Shown in pieces: positions 25,141 to 34,535 of a stretch of DNA of 64,000 bases. Source of the DNA: Microcoleus sp. FACHB-68 (lineage in GTDB: Bacteria > Cyanobacteriota > Cyanobacteriia > Cyanobacteriales > Oscillatoriaceae); assembly GCF_014695715.1 (NCBI RefSeq), contig NZ_JACJOT010000008.1, forward strand, positions 310,001 to 374,000. The letters run 5' to 3'. A model generated the notes under the pieces. The model saw only the letters and a program-made list of their open reading frames with translations. It made no database searches and had not been told where the DNA came from. Numbering within the stretch: the first letter of the stretch is position 1; every line of letters starts with the position of its first letter. Both the position numbers and the translations under genes were made by a program.

Positions 25141-27921
25141 ATGAAACTAGCGACGATTGCCTCTATTATTTATCCATTGCTTCTAATGACAAGCACAGGG
25201 CCGGTAAATGAACCGAATCACCGGCAAGCAGCAAAAACATTTGAGATTCAGCAGCGTTTTTTCCCAGCAGTACGGGAGCTATTTACCCAAATGTTACAGG
25301 AAAATCAAATAATTAGTAATCTTGCCGGCCCACGTAGTCGTGTCAGTCTTAATAATAGCTGGAAATTTTTGCGGGAGGATGTTAAAGGGGCGGAACTTCC
25401 TCGTTATAATGACGCTGGTTGGTCAGTTGTGAATTTGCCTCATACTTGGAATGCTGAAGATGCGTTTGATGAGGTTCCCGGTTACTATCGGGGTGCCGGC
25501 TGGTATCGCAAAACTTTGGAAATTGACAGTAATTTAAAAGGAAAAAATCTTTTTCTTTATTTTGAGGCAGTTAATCAAGTTGCTGATGTCTTTGTGAATG
25601 GAAAACTGGCTTGCCATCATGAAGGCGGTTATTCAGCCTTTGCTTGTGAAGTAACAGATTTGGTAAACTTTGGCGGGGAAGCCGGTGGTAATACCATTGC
25701 GATTAAAGCAGATAACAGTTTTAACGAGAATATTGCCCCACTTTCAGCAGATTTTACATTTTACGGCGGCATCTACCGGGATGTGTGGCTGATCGCAACT
25801 GAGCCTTTACATATCAATGTTTTGGACTTTGCCTCGCCGGGAATTTATATAGATACGCCTACGGTTTCTGAGGAACGCGCAACGGTACGAATTCGAGGAA
25901 CGGTTGTTAATAGCACAGCCGAAAACAAACAGGTGCGAGTTAAAAATACGATAACAGATGCCAGGGGGAAAACGGTTGCTTCTTTGGAGTCTTCTGTTAA
26001 CGTGCCGACAAACGGAAAAACTACGTTTGAACAGCTTAGTGAATCTATTAATAATCCGCAACTTTGGTCAACGGATAACCCCTATCTTTACACAGTCGCT
26101 ACGAATATCTATGACGGTGATAGCGTGGTAGACATCGTTGAAAACCCCCTCGGCTTTCGCTGGTTTTCTTTTGATGCAGAAAAGGGATTTTTTATCAACG
26201 GTAAACCTTTGAAACTGCAAGGAACGAACCGGCATCAAGATTACAAAGGCATGGGAAGCGCTGTCAGCAATGAAATTCACCGCAGCGATCTCCAGATGAT
26301 CAAGGATATGGGGGCAAATTTCCTACGGTTAGCTCATTATCCTCAAGATCCGGTAGTCTTGCAAACTGCAGATCAGCTTGGTTTAATTATATGGGAAGAA
26401 ATTCCCTTAGTTAACTATATTACTCCGTCTCAAGCATTCACCGAAACAAGCAAAGTGATGCTAACTGAAATGATTCGTCAGCATTATAATCATCCCTCGG
26501 TGCTGATGTGGGGTTATATGAATGAAATTTTCCTAAAAGGGCCAGAAAAGACACCAGAATACCAGCAAAAAACCTTAGAATTAGCTCAAATTTTAGAAAA
26601 ATTGCTACGTCAAGAAGATCCAACAAGAACGAGTGTAATGGCAATGCACCGCATCCCACTTTACAATGAAGCTGGTATCGCAGATGTCCCCCAAGTGGTT
26701 GGTTGGAATATCTATGCCGGCTGGTATAGTGGCGTATTTACAGATTTTGGAAAATTTCTAGATAACCAACACGAAAAGTTTCCTAGCCGGCCTATAATTG
26801 TCAGTGAGTACGGCGCTGACAGTGACTCAAGGTTGCATTCCTTAAATCCTCAGCGAAGAGATTTTACTGCGGAATATCAACGCAGGCTCCACGAAAGTTA
26901 TTTACAGCAAATAGAAGCGCGAGCTTTTGTTGCCGGCAGTTCTTTATGGAATCAATTTGATTTCGGTGTTGAAGATCGCGGCGGTTCTATCCCTCATCTT
27001 AACCAAAAAGGTATCCAAACCTTTGACCGGCAACCCAAAGATATCTACTTTTTTTATCAAGCCAAATTCTCTAAAAACCCAGTTATTTATATCGCAACGC
27101 GCGAATGGTTGCAACGTTCAGGAAGCGCACAAGCAGCCGGTAAAATAAATATAGAAGAATCCCAAAATTCTCAACTGCCGGCAAAAAGTTCACTTTCCAC
27201 AGTCCAGCCGGTGGAAGTTTACTCAAACTACCCAAAAGTCGAACTGTTTGTCAATAATCAATCTTTAGGAATGAAGGAAATCGACAGTAGCCGGCAGGCA
27301 ACTTGGGATGTACCTTTTCAAAATGGCATCAATGTTATTAAAGCCTGTGGATTTCAAAATAATTCTTTTTCTAAAGAAGAAACTTGCGACCGCGTTGAGA
27401 TAAACTTTAATGAGCAACCTTTAAATCTTGCCGATCCATTGCTTCCATTTAAAGAACTAGCCGTGAATGCCGGCTCTGATGCTCAATTTATCGATGATAA
27501 TGGCATAATTTGGGAGCCAGATCAAGAATATCAACCAGGAAGCTGGGGATATATAGCCGGTGAAAAAACACCGCCAGCAGAAGTTGAAAACATTCGAGGC
27601 ACAACCGCAGATCCGCTTTATCAAATGATGCGAACCGGCACGCATCGTTATCGATTTGATGTGCCGGATGGAGAGTATGAAATCGAATTACTTTTTGCAG
27701 AAAGATTGCTAAAAGAAGCCAATCAACGCGTATTTAATGTTAAAATTAATAATCAGATCCTCCTAGATAATCTGGACTTATTCAAACAATACGGAATGTT
27801 TCAAGCAGTGAATCAAACCTTTAAACTAAAAGCTGTTGAAGGAAAGGGAATTGAAATTCAATTGATAGCAGGGATAGGAGAGCCGGTAATGAGTGGAATT
27901 CGGGTTCGTCGGCTGCCTTAA
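25141..27921 (+). CDS. Secreted GH2 glycoside hydrolase with malectin-like C-terminus
   Basis: The 926-residue protein starts with a short hydrophobic segment (LATIASIIYPLLLMTS) that may be a signal peptide or anchor. The GH2 sugar-binding domain follows (LNNSWKFLRED, VNLPHTWNAEDAF, GAGWYRKTLEI), then an Ig-like domain and a TIM barrel. The proposed acid/base is E462 in WGYMNEIF and the nucleophile E556 in IIVSEYGAD. After a linker (PVEVYSNYPKVELFVNNQSLG, a DUF4982-like strand set), the C-terminal 150 residues resemble malectin (INAG-type start, HRYRFDVPDGEYEIELLFAE). Substrate could be a beta-galactoside, beta-glucuronide or beta-mannoside; the sequence does not decide. Genes before it concern polysaccharide, so a role in remodelling extracellular glycan is plausible. 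Confidence 0.85.
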   Translation: MKLATIASIIYPLLLMTSTGPVNEPNHRQAAKTFEIQQRFFPAVRELFTQMLQENQIISNLAGPRSRVSLNNSWKFLREDVKGAELPRYNDAGWSVVNLPHTWNAEDAFDEVPGYYRGAGWYRKTLEIDSNLKGKNLFLYFEAVNQVADVFVNGKLACHHEGGYSAFACEVTDLVNFGGEAGGNTIAIKADNSFNENIAPLSADFTFYGGIYRDVWLIATEPLHINVLDFASPGIYIDTPTVSEERATVRIRGTVVNSTAENKQVRVKNTITDARGKTVASLESSVNVPTNGKTTFEQLSESINNPQLWSTDNPYLYTVATNIYDGDSVVDIVENPLGFRWFSFDAEKGFFINGKPLKLQGTNRHQDYKGMGSAVSNEIHRSDLQMIKDMGANFLRLAHYPQDPVVLQTADQLGLIIWEEIPLVNYITPSQAFTETSKVMLTEMIRQHYNHPSVLMWGYMNEIFLKGPEKTPEYQQKTLELAQILEKLLRQEDPTRTSVMAMHRIPLYNEAGIADVPQVVGWNIYAGWYSGVFTDFGKFLDNQHEKFPSRPIIVSEYGADSDSRLHSLNPQRRDFTAEYQRRLHESYLQQIEARAFVAGSSLWNQFDFGVEDRGGSIPHLNQKGIQTFDRQPKDIYFFYQAKFSKNPVIYIATREWLQRSGSAQAAGKINIEESQNSQLPAKSSLSTVQPVEVYSNYPKVELFVNNQSLGMKEIDSSRQATWDVPFQNGINVIKACGFQNNSFSKEETCDRVEINFNEQPLNLADPLLPFKELAVNAGSDAQFIDDNGIIWEPDQEYQPGSWGYIAGEKTPPAEVENIRGTTADPLYQMMRTGTHRYRFDVPDGEYEIELLFAERLLKEANQRVFNVKINNQILLDNLDLFKQYGMFQAVNQTFKLKAVEGKGIEIQLIAGIGEPVMSGIRVRRLP

Positions 27922-28072
27922 TTCGTCATTGATTTCTAATTTTTATTTTGATTAAATTACAGAAAAGATTACTCACTAAACAGTTTAAAAAAGACAGCCA
28001 AGTCTTCCATTGGCAGGCACCCACATAGTGAGAGGGAAATGGAGAGAAATCCCCATTCCCTATGCTCCCGTT

Positions 28073-29203
28073 CTATATCAAAATGGCATTTGGATGAAGG
28101 TGATAAACAGCAACCGGCTCATCAATTCCTTTCAACTGTAACTGAGACGCTTGCCCAACGTAATCTTTAACCAGCGCGGCGGCATTCGGATCTTCTAAAA
28201 AGGTGCCGGTGACGGCGATATCATTGCCGTGGCTGGTAGCTTGCACACGCGCTGCAGTGTTGACAGTGGTGCCAAAATAGTCAGGGCGACCGTTAAGATT
28301 AACACTAATACACGGGCCGACTTCTATGCCAATTTTGAGAATCAACTCGTCTTCTGGTGGCAGTTGTAACTGCCGATTTAACTGGGCGAGTTGCTGATGC
28401 ATAATGATCGCAGCCTGTAAAGCATCTGCCGGCTCCGTAAAGGCTGCCATAATCGCATCACCGATGGTTTTAACCACCACTCCATTGCACTCGTCTACGA
28501 CGGTAAATAAGTGATCAAAATGGTGCCGTACCAAACTATAAGCCACTGTATCTCCGCGTCGGGAATAAAGTGCAGTTGAGCCGGCCAGATCAGTAAACAA
28601 AATCGCCACCCGCCGCACAATCAAACTCTCATTCGGTGGAATTGTTTCGCGGGGAAATAGGTTGCGAAAAGTTTGCAAAGTTAACAGCCGGTGGCCAGAA
28701 ACTACGCCATACTGAGTATCAATTTTGCCCCTAAACTCTGGATCATCTGCCGATAAATCGAGTTGGCGCAGGCGATCATCAATGCTGAAAGTCACTCGCA
28801 CAGCTCGATCTGCATCTGTCAGCGCCGATTGACGACAGCCAGGACAAGTGTGATGAGTGTGTAATTCACCCAACCCTTTAATGCTAAGATCAATGCCTCC
28901 ACAGTGAGCGCATCGAATGTCCCAATTAAGCGTAACAATCCCTTCCTTAAGCGCAAATACTAAAAGTCGCAGCGTTTGCTGCTCGCTCAATTGCAACCGA
29001 TCAGCAATCCGGCGGGGATTGGCGTGATACAATTCTCGGCTGTCCTCCGCCTGTAAAAAAGTTTTTAGCCGGCCTAACACCTCTGGAGTGATGCCATAAG
29101 CAGCTAAGGGATCTGTAGCTTGTGAGAAATTCCGAACCGACTGCCTGCCCCAATTACCCAGCTTTGCAAACGGGTGTCCGTGTTGTTGAAAAAAGTTCAG
29201 CAT
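28073..29203 (-). CDS. Class III adenylate/guanylate cyclase with zinc ribbon
   Basis: The 376-residue protein has an N-terminal domain with a winged-helix-like part (LSEQQTLRLLVFALKEGIV) and a zinc ribbon (C98, C101, C120, C123), similar to DUF5939-type modules. The class III cyclase domain starts near 197. Metal-binding aspartates are D205 (LFTDLAGST) and D249 (KTIGDAIMAAF). K245 just before, and Asp in the PDYFGTTVNTAARV loop, are the residues that favour ATP over GTP. No membrane segment, so a soluble cAMP enzyme is the likely product. It is monocistronic and oriented like psaL-psaI, with a strong hairpin between. Confidence 0.88.
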   Translation of the reverse strand: MLNFFQQHGHPFAKLGNWGRQSVRNFSQATDPLAAYGITPEVLGRLKTFLQAEDSRELYHANPRRIADRLQLSEQQTLRLLVFALKEGIVTLNWDIRCAHCGGIDLSIKGLGELHTHHTCPGCRQSALTDADRAVRVTFSIDDRLRQLDLSADDPEFRGKIDTQYGVVSGHRLLTLQTFRNLFPRETIPPNESLIVRRVAILFTDLAGSTALYSRRGDTVAYSLVRHHFDHLFTVVDECNGVVVKTIGDAIMAAFTEPADALQAAIIMHQQLAQLNRQLQLPPEDELILKIGIEVGPCISVNLNGRPDYFGTTVNTAARVQATSHGNDIAVTGTFLEDPNAAALVKDYVGQASQLQLKGIDEPVAVYHLHPNAILI

Positions 29204-29404
29204 GGTCAGGTCTATCTCCTACCTTGCATTTTGCAGATTTTATCTGGTATTCGACTTTTTTGGTCAAATGCAACCCGCTTAAGCACACTTTAACAAATCT
29301 GCTGTGATGAAATTTAATGGCTCTAAATTTCCCCGCTAAATGCTTTTATAATGACTGGTGCCGACTTCTAAGCCGGCGGCTGCCGATTTTAACTTTACAC
29401 ATAT

Positions 29405-29441
29405 AAAAAAATCCCCCAAACTAAGGCGGGGGATTTTTTTT
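29405..29441. terminator. Bidirectional intrinsic terminator after psaI
   Basis: ATCCCCC (29411-29417) pairs with GGGGGAT (29428-29434), flanked by A7 on the left and T8 on the right, so it works in both directions. It ends the leftward psaL-psaI transcript and shields the cyclase gene. The remainder of the gap 29204-29581 holds the cyclase upstream region and nothing else recognisable. Confidence 0.85.
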
Positions 29442-29581
29442 GGAACTCAAGAGAAAGATTGCAAGAAAATCAAGCCATTCACTTAAACTCCCACAAGCAT
29501 CTAGTTCCTTTTGAGGAGACTGATTGCCCTTTTGATGTGAGTGGCAGCCTGCTGAAACAAGCTCTAAAATCAAGCCAACAA

Positions 29582-29698
29582 TTACTGTTCGCTTTCAATG
29601 TAGATAAACAGCAGACCCATCACTACAGCAGGCATCAACCAGGTCACTACAGGAATCAGAATCCAGGGCAGGTACGAAGCTGCGTATGCACCTGTCAT
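29582..29698 (-). CDS. psaI: Photosystem I reaction centre subunit VIII (PsaI)
   Basis: A 38-codon frame with an AGGAGA site encodes [18 protein letters not shown], then [20 protein letters not shown]. The AASYLP start, the single membrane helix and the acidic FIYIE end are the standard PsaI pattern. PsaI helps hold PsaL in place at the trimer interface of photosystem I. It lies 264 bp downstream of psaL on the same strand, the usual cyanobacterial order, and is followed by a strong terminator. Confidence 0.9.
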   Translation of the reverse strand: MTGAYAASYLPWILIPVVTWLMPAVVMGLLFIYIESEQ

Positions 29699-29962
29699 AT
29701 TAAATTCTCCTATCTAAAGTTACAGGGTTTCCGAGAGGAATCTTACTGTACCTTGTACCTAAGATTCTTCCCTCTCAAGATTCTTAACAAAAAAGGATCT
29801 GAATGCATGACATTCCGATCCCAATTTGTCAAATAATAGCCGCCTCTAGGAAGGCTGACCATCAAAGAGCCAGAAAGCGACTCGCAAATGAGATTGACTG
29901 CCGGCGCAAGTTGGAACAGGACGCCATCAGTGTGAAGGTGGCCCATCCAACCCAAAGAAGGT

Positions 29963-30469
29963 CTAGCTATTAACCAAACCCCGGAAAATCGCATCCACAC
30001 CAGAGAAATTCTCTAGCAGGAAGTAGGCAACGAAAGCGCCACCCACAGCACCCAGGAAGAAGCCGGCAGTAAGCTGGCTCCAGCCTTCTGCAGTTTTCAA
30101 AGGATTGGGAGCTTGAGGATTTTCGCCTGGATAGCCACTGTCCTGTTGGAAAGAAACGATGCCATAGAGGGACATCCCAGCCGTCGCGATTAAAATCAAA
30201 CTCAGGGTTGAAATTAATCCGCCTAGATTGGCTGCCTCTTTGTAATCACGCAAAGGACCCAATGCAACCCACGGCCCTACCAGGAAATAACCGTGAGCCA
30301 GACCAATTTCCAGACCCCGTTGGATCGCAGAAATGCCTTTACGGTAGGCTGGTAAATTACCAATGAAAGCTTTACTGAAAGCAGAAGAGTTGATGGGAGT
30401 TTCGAGATTACCAACAAATGGGTCGCCATTAAACGGCTTGACCACTTCCATATCTCTAGGATCTGCCAT
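29963..30469 (-). CDS. psaL: Photosystem I reaction centre subunit XI (PsaL)
   Basis: The 168-residue thylakoid protein has VVKPFNGDPFVGNLETPINSS near the start, LPAYRKGISAIQRGLEIGLAHGYFLVGP, then membrane helices (LGGLISTLSLILIATAGMSLYG and AGFFLGAVGGAFVAYFLL), all diagnostic of PsaL. It is the subunit needed for PSI trimers or tetramers. This is a standard white-light type sequence as far as can be judged. psaI follows downstream. The gene is divergent from the GDSL hydrolase. Confidence 0.96.
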   Translation of the reverse strand: MADPRDMEVVKPFNGDPFVGNLETPINSSAFSKAFIGNLPAYRKGISAIQRGLEIGLAHGYFLVGPWVALGPLRDYKEAANLGGLISTLSLILIATAGMSLYGIVSFQQDSGYPGENPQAPNPLKTAEGWSQLTAGFFLGAVGGAFVAYFLLENFSGVDAIFRGLVNS

Positions 30470-30613
30470 GCTTAATTTTTCCTCCCTTTCTGAGAATCGG
30501 TAGAAGAACTTAAGCTCATATTCTAAGCAAGGAGGGGTTGCCTAATCGCAGAATTGGTTGTGAGCTTTAGAAAAGTTCATTAAACCGGCTGATGCAACTC
30601 GATTTTGTTACAA

Positions 30614-30619
30614 ATTATA
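30614..30619 (-). promoter_or_regulatory. Candidate -10 box for psaL
   Basis: TATAAT on the minus strand, about 145 bp before the psaL start, is the best -10 match in the 370-bp divergent region 30470-30841. No well-spaced -35 box goes with it and I could not make out an HLR1-type site. Treat as a guess. Confidence 0.25.
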
Positions 30620-30841
30620 AATTTCAGTTGATTTTTCAATTTTTCAGTCAATGTTTTGTCAGGTAAAACCCGCACTTAACCGAGAGCTACCCCAAATTTC
30701 CGTGAAATGCTCCATTAATTTTTGTTAAACAGGCCAATGGGATTTGTTTGACCCCAAGCACAAACGAGGACAGAGCGAACGTCCTGATTGTGGCCATTGT
30801 GACTGGCAAAGGTAAGGCAGTGTGTGATGGAGTCAAACCCC

Positions 30842-31939
30842 ATGAGCGATCCCTGTCTGCTGGCTATTGGGCTGTTAACCAAAAAACAAATGTTAGACTG
30901 CGCTCCACCGGCACCCCCCCGAACGCAGTTAGCAAGTCCATTTAAACTGTCCGATACCCTTGAGGGTGCAAAAGCAACAAAAACAGTCCCAACCGTTGAA
31001 ATTAGCCCCCTGGAATTCAGCAAACCCGCCTTAAGTCTGCCGGTACTAGCGCTGCCGCCTTTGCCCCCAGCTACGGCCTTTTTACCGGAAAACTCGGCCT
31101 TTGAGAACCCCCCCACAGAGCTATCTGAGACGGCCATTCCCTTATCTCAATTTGCCAGCGTCACACCAGAAGCACCCCCTGAGTTGATGGCATTTTCTAG
31201 CAGCCGCAACCACAGACCTGTATCCGGTTCTCAGCTTTATCGCCAAAGATTAGCAGCGCTTAACTATGGCCAGACTTACACACGGTTGCCAAGTGATAGC
31301 TTTAGGTCATCCTGGGCAAATGCCAGTGAGCAACCGACTTATCAAGATTGGATACGTCTTCTAGAACAAGAAGCCAATGCCCTGGCAAAAGGACAAGGTG
31401 GCAATTCTCTCGCCGTCTTGGTAGGAGATTCTCTGAGTATGTGGTTTCCCCCAGAAGGACTGCCAGTCGGTCGGTTGTGGCTCAATCAAGGCATTTCTGG
31501 AGATACTGCCGGTGGCATTTTAAACCGGCTAGACACCCTTTCCCAAACCAGAGCCGGTAGCATTTACATCATGGCCGGCATCAACGACTTACGCCGGGGA
31601 GAGAGCGATGAAGATTTACTCTGGAATTCCCGCCAGATTGTGCGTCGCCTGCGCCAAGATCACCCCCAAGCGCAAGTAATCGTGCAATCGATTCTGCCCA
31701 CTCGGCTTGCGGCGATTCCCAGCAGCCGGATTCGTAAACTTAACGAGCAGTTGGCGGAGATTGCCCAACAAGAAGGCGCGAGGTACTTGGACATTTACAC
31801 TTACTTTACGGATGAGGGAGGAAATTTACGCCGGGAATTAACCACAGACGGCTTGCATCTAAATCCTCGTGGCTATGGAGTCTGGCGGTGGGCGCTGCAA
31901 AAAGCGGAATCGTGGATTGCCCTAAATCGAGTGCCCTGA
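30842..31939 (+). CDS. SGNH/GDSL-family hydrolase
   Basis: From the ATG at 30842 (GGAG eight nt upstream) the protein has 365 residues; a GTG at 30824 would add six. The first 110 residues are Pro/Ala-rich and low complexity, and the middle is a linker ([15 protein letters not shown]). The hydrolase domain has block I VGDSLSMW with S197, block II GISGDT, block III AGINDL and block V DGLHLN with D336 and H339: a complete SGNH catalytic set. Such enzymes cleave acyl esters of lipids or polysaccharides. No signal peptide is evident. It lies 145 bp before psaB, pointing the same way, so cotranscription is possible but unproven. Confidence 0.85.
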   Translation: MSDPCLLAIGLLTKKQMLDCAPPAPPRTQLASPFKLSDTLEGAKATKTVPTVEISPLEFSKPALSLPVLALPPLPPATAFLPENSAFENPPTELSETAIPLSQFASVTPEAPPELMAFSSSRNHRPVSGSQLYRQRLAALNYGQTYTRLPSDSFRSSWANASEQPTYQDWIRLLEQEANALAKGQGGNSLAVLVGDSLSMWFPPEGLPVGRLWLNQGISGDTAGGILNRLDTLSQTRAGSIYIMAGINDLRRGESDEDLLWNSRQIVRRLRQDHPQAQVIVQSILPTRLAAIPSSRIRKLNEQLAEIAQQEGARYLDIYTYFTDEGGNLRRELTTDGLHLNPRGYGVWRWALQKAESWIALNRVP

Positions 31940-32084
31940 GACAAAATTGCCGGCAGAGATTGCTTATCAATCGCTGAAAACGCTTGAAGTGCCGGCGCAC
32001 AATCGCTATTCTGATTTAATAAGCACTCTTCTTGGCTGGATAAATTGCAGTAATATTAAAACCGAGAAGGGTTTATGCAAACTT

Positions 32085-34313
32085 ATGGCAACAAAATTCC
32101 CAAAATTTAGCCAAGACCTGGCGCAAGACCCAACAACACGCAGGCTATGGTACGGGATAGCAACAGCCCACGACTTTGAAAGCCACGACGGCATGACAGA
32201 GGAGAATCTTTACCAAAAGATATTCGCCTCACACTTCGGTCACCTGGCAATCATCTTCCTGTGGACTTCGGGTAGCCTGTTTCACGTAGCATGGCAAGGC
32301 AACTTTCCGCAGTGGGTAAAAGACCCGCTAAACGTGAGGCCAATCGCCCACGCAATCTGGGACCCACAATTCGGCGCACCGGCAGTCGAAGCATTCACCC
32401 AAGCCGGAGCATCAAACCCAGTGAACATCGCCTATAGCGGTGTATACCACTGGTGGTACACAATCGGGATGCGGACAAACAACGACCTGTATCAAGGGGC
32501 AGTATTCCTACTGCTGCTATCAGCCGTATTCCTGTTCGCAGGGTGGCTGCACCTGCAACCAAAATACAGACCATCCCTAGCCTGGTTCAAAAACGCAGAA
32601 TCGCGACTGAACCACCACCTAGCCGGATTGTTTGGCGTCTCATCCCTAGCCTGGACAGGACACCTAGTGCACGTCGCCATCCCCGAAGCACGCGGACAGC
32701 ACGTCGGCTGGGACAACTTCCTAACCACCCTGCCGCACCCAGCAGGACTAGGTCCATTCTTTAGCGGGAACTGGGGCGTATACGCCCAAAACCCAGACAC
32801 AGCAGGACACGTATTCGGAACCACACAAGGAGCCGGCAGCGCCATCCTGACATTCCTGGGCGGATTCCACCCGCAAACAGAATCCCTGTGGCTGACCGAC
32901 ATCGCCCATCACCACCTGGCGATCGCAGTGATCTTCATCATTGCCGGTCACATGTACCGCACAAACTTCGGCATCGGTCACAGCATCCGCGACATCCTCA
33001 ACACCCACCGGCCCCCAGAAGGCACCCCCTTCGGCGGACGCTTGGGAGACGGACACAAAGGACTGTACGACACCTACAACGAATCGTTGCACTTCCAGTT
33101 AGGCATCCACCTAGCAGCATTAGGCGTCGTCACCTCCCTCGTCGCGCAGCACATGTACTCGCTGCCGCCCTACGCCTTCATGGCCAAAGACTTCACCACC
33201 CAAGCCTCCCTGTACACCCATCACCAGTACATCGCAGGCTTCCTGATGGTCGGAGCCTTCGCCCACGGCGCAATCTTCTGGGTCAGAGACTACGACCCAG
33301 CAGCCAACCAAAACAACGTCCTCGACCGCGTTCTGCGGCACAAAGAAGCGATCATCTCCCACCTGTCCTGGGTCTCGCTATTCCTGGGCTTCCATACCCT
33401 AGGCTTATACGTCCATAACGACGTCGTCGTCGCCTTCGGCACCCCAGAAAAGCAAATCCTGATAGAGCCGGTGTTCGCCCAATGGATTCAAGCAGCCCAA
33501 GGCAAAGCCCTCTACGGCTTCGACGTGTTGCTGTCCAACCCAGATAGCCTCGCCACCACCGCTTGGCCCAACTACGGCAACGTGTGGTTACCCGGCTGGC
33601 TAGATGCGATCAATAGCGGCACCAACTCCCTGTTCCTCACCATTGGCCCTGGAGACTTCCTCGTCCACCACGCCTTCGCCCTCGGTTTGCACACAACGAC
33701 CTTGATTCTCGTCAAGGGAGCATTGGATGCCCGTGGCTCGAAGTTGATGCCGGACAAAAAAGACTTCGGATACGCCTTCCCCTGCGACGGACCCGGACGC
33801 GGCGGCACCTGCGACACCTCAGCCTGGGACTCATTCTTCCTGGCCATGTTCTGGATGCTCAACACCATTGGTTGGGTCACCTTCTACTGGCATTGGAAGC
33901 ATCTAGGAATCTGGCAAGGAAACGTGGCTCAGTTTAACGAGTCATCAACGTACCTGATGGGTTGGCTGCGTGACTATCTGTGGCTGTATTCAGCTCAGAC
34001 GATCAACGGTTACACCCCTTATGGGATGAATAATCTGTCGGTCTGGTCTTGGATGTTCCTGTTCGGCCACTTGGTGTGGGCGACCGGCTTTATGTTCTTG
34101 ATTAGCTGGCGTGGTTATTGGCAAGAGTTGATCGAAACCCTGGTGTGGGCACATGAACGCACACCTTTGGCGAACTTGGTTCGCTGGAAGGATAAGCCCG
34201 TGGCCATGAGTATTATTCAAGGTCGTCTGGTGGGCTTGGCTCACTTTACGGTGGGTTATGTCCTCACTTATGCGGCGTTCTTGATTGCTTCGACTGCAGG
34301 TAAGTTCGGTTGA
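32085..34313 (+). CDS. psaB: Photosystem I P700 apoprotein A2 (PsaB)
   Basis: The 742-residue core protein begins [20 protein letters not shown] (ATG at 32085 with a GAGAAGG site; the frame is open further upstream but unsupported). It has eleven membrane helices, and the F-X iron-sulphur loop [12 protein letters not shown] gives ligands C567 and C576. With PsaA it binds P700 and the early electron acceptors. In most cyanobacteria psaB directly follows psaA; here the upstream gene is a GDSL hydrolase and no psaA is in the window, so this may be an additional copy. Codon use is C/A-ending over most of the gene but T/G-richer from about 33890 to the stop. An intrinsic terminator follows. Confidence 0.96.
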   Translation: MATKFPKFSQDLAQDPTTRRLWYGIATAHDFESHDGMTEENLYQKIFASHFGHLAIIFLWTSGSLFHVAWQGNFPQWVKDPLNVRPIAHAIWDPQFGAPAVEAFTQAGASNPVNIAYSGVYHWWYTIGMRTNNDLYQGAVFLLLLSAVFLFAGWLHLQPKYRPSLAWFKNAESRLNHHLAGLFGVSSLAWTGHLVHVAIPEARGQHVGWDNFLTTLPHPAGLGPFFSGNWGVYAQNPDTAGHVFGTTQGAGSAILTFLGGFHPQTESLWLTDIAHHHLAIAVIFIIAGHMYRTNFGIGHSIRDILNTHRPPEGTPFGGRLGDGHKGLYDTYNESLHFQLGIHLAALGVVTSLVAQHMYSLPPYAFMAKDFTTQASLYTHHQYIAGFLMVGAFAHGAIFWVRDYDPAANQNNVLDRVLRHKEAIISHLSWVSLFLGFHTLGLYVHNDVVVAFGTPEKQILIEPVFAQWIQAAQGKALYGFDVLLSNPDSLATTAWPNYGNVWLPGWLDAINSGTNSLFLTIGPGDFLVHHAFALGLHTTTLILVKGALDARGSKLMPDKKDFGYAFPCDGPGRGGTCDTSAWDSFFLAMFWMLNTIGWVTFYWHWKHLGIWQGNVAQFNESSTYLMGWLRDYLWLYSAQTINGYTPYGMNNLSVWSWMFLFGHLVWATGFMFLISWRGYWQELIETLVWAHERTPLANLVRWKDKPVAMSIIQGRLVGLAHFTVGYVLTYAAFLIASTAGKFG

Positions 34314-34349
34314 TTTTTCCCTTGCGCTTTTAGTCTGTTTCTCAAATCC

Positions 34350-34376
34350 CCCGCCATGAGGCGGGTTTTTTTTTTT
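34350..34376 (+). terminator. Intrinsic terminator of psaB
   Basis: CCCGCC (34350-34355), loop ATGA, GGCGGG (34360-34365), then eleven T. It lies 36 bp after the psaB stop and should end that transcript efficiently. Confidence 0.9.
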
Positions 34377-34535
34377 CAGCTTTACGGACTGTAACCGGCT
34401 TGTCTGTCCCTTGCCACACTTGTTAATACCCAAAGCCAGCCTTTTGCCTCAGCAACGCACAAGCACTTATTTTTTAAAACGGCCTCAAGAATAAATAAGC
34501 TAATCTGGAAATAAGGCAAAAAAAGGAGGGAACCG

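Noticed and set aside
29459-29836. Plus-strand frame of 125 codons
   Set aside because: It is antisense to psaI and the psaL-psaI spacer, with no family resemblance.
30715-31137. Minus-strand frame of 140 codons
   Set aside because: Opposite the low-complexity start of the GDSL hydrolase gene; no ribosome site or known motif.
32453-33418. Alternate-frame ORFs within psaB
   Set aside because: The C-biased wobble positions of psaB keep other frames open; products are Arg/His/Pro-rich noise.
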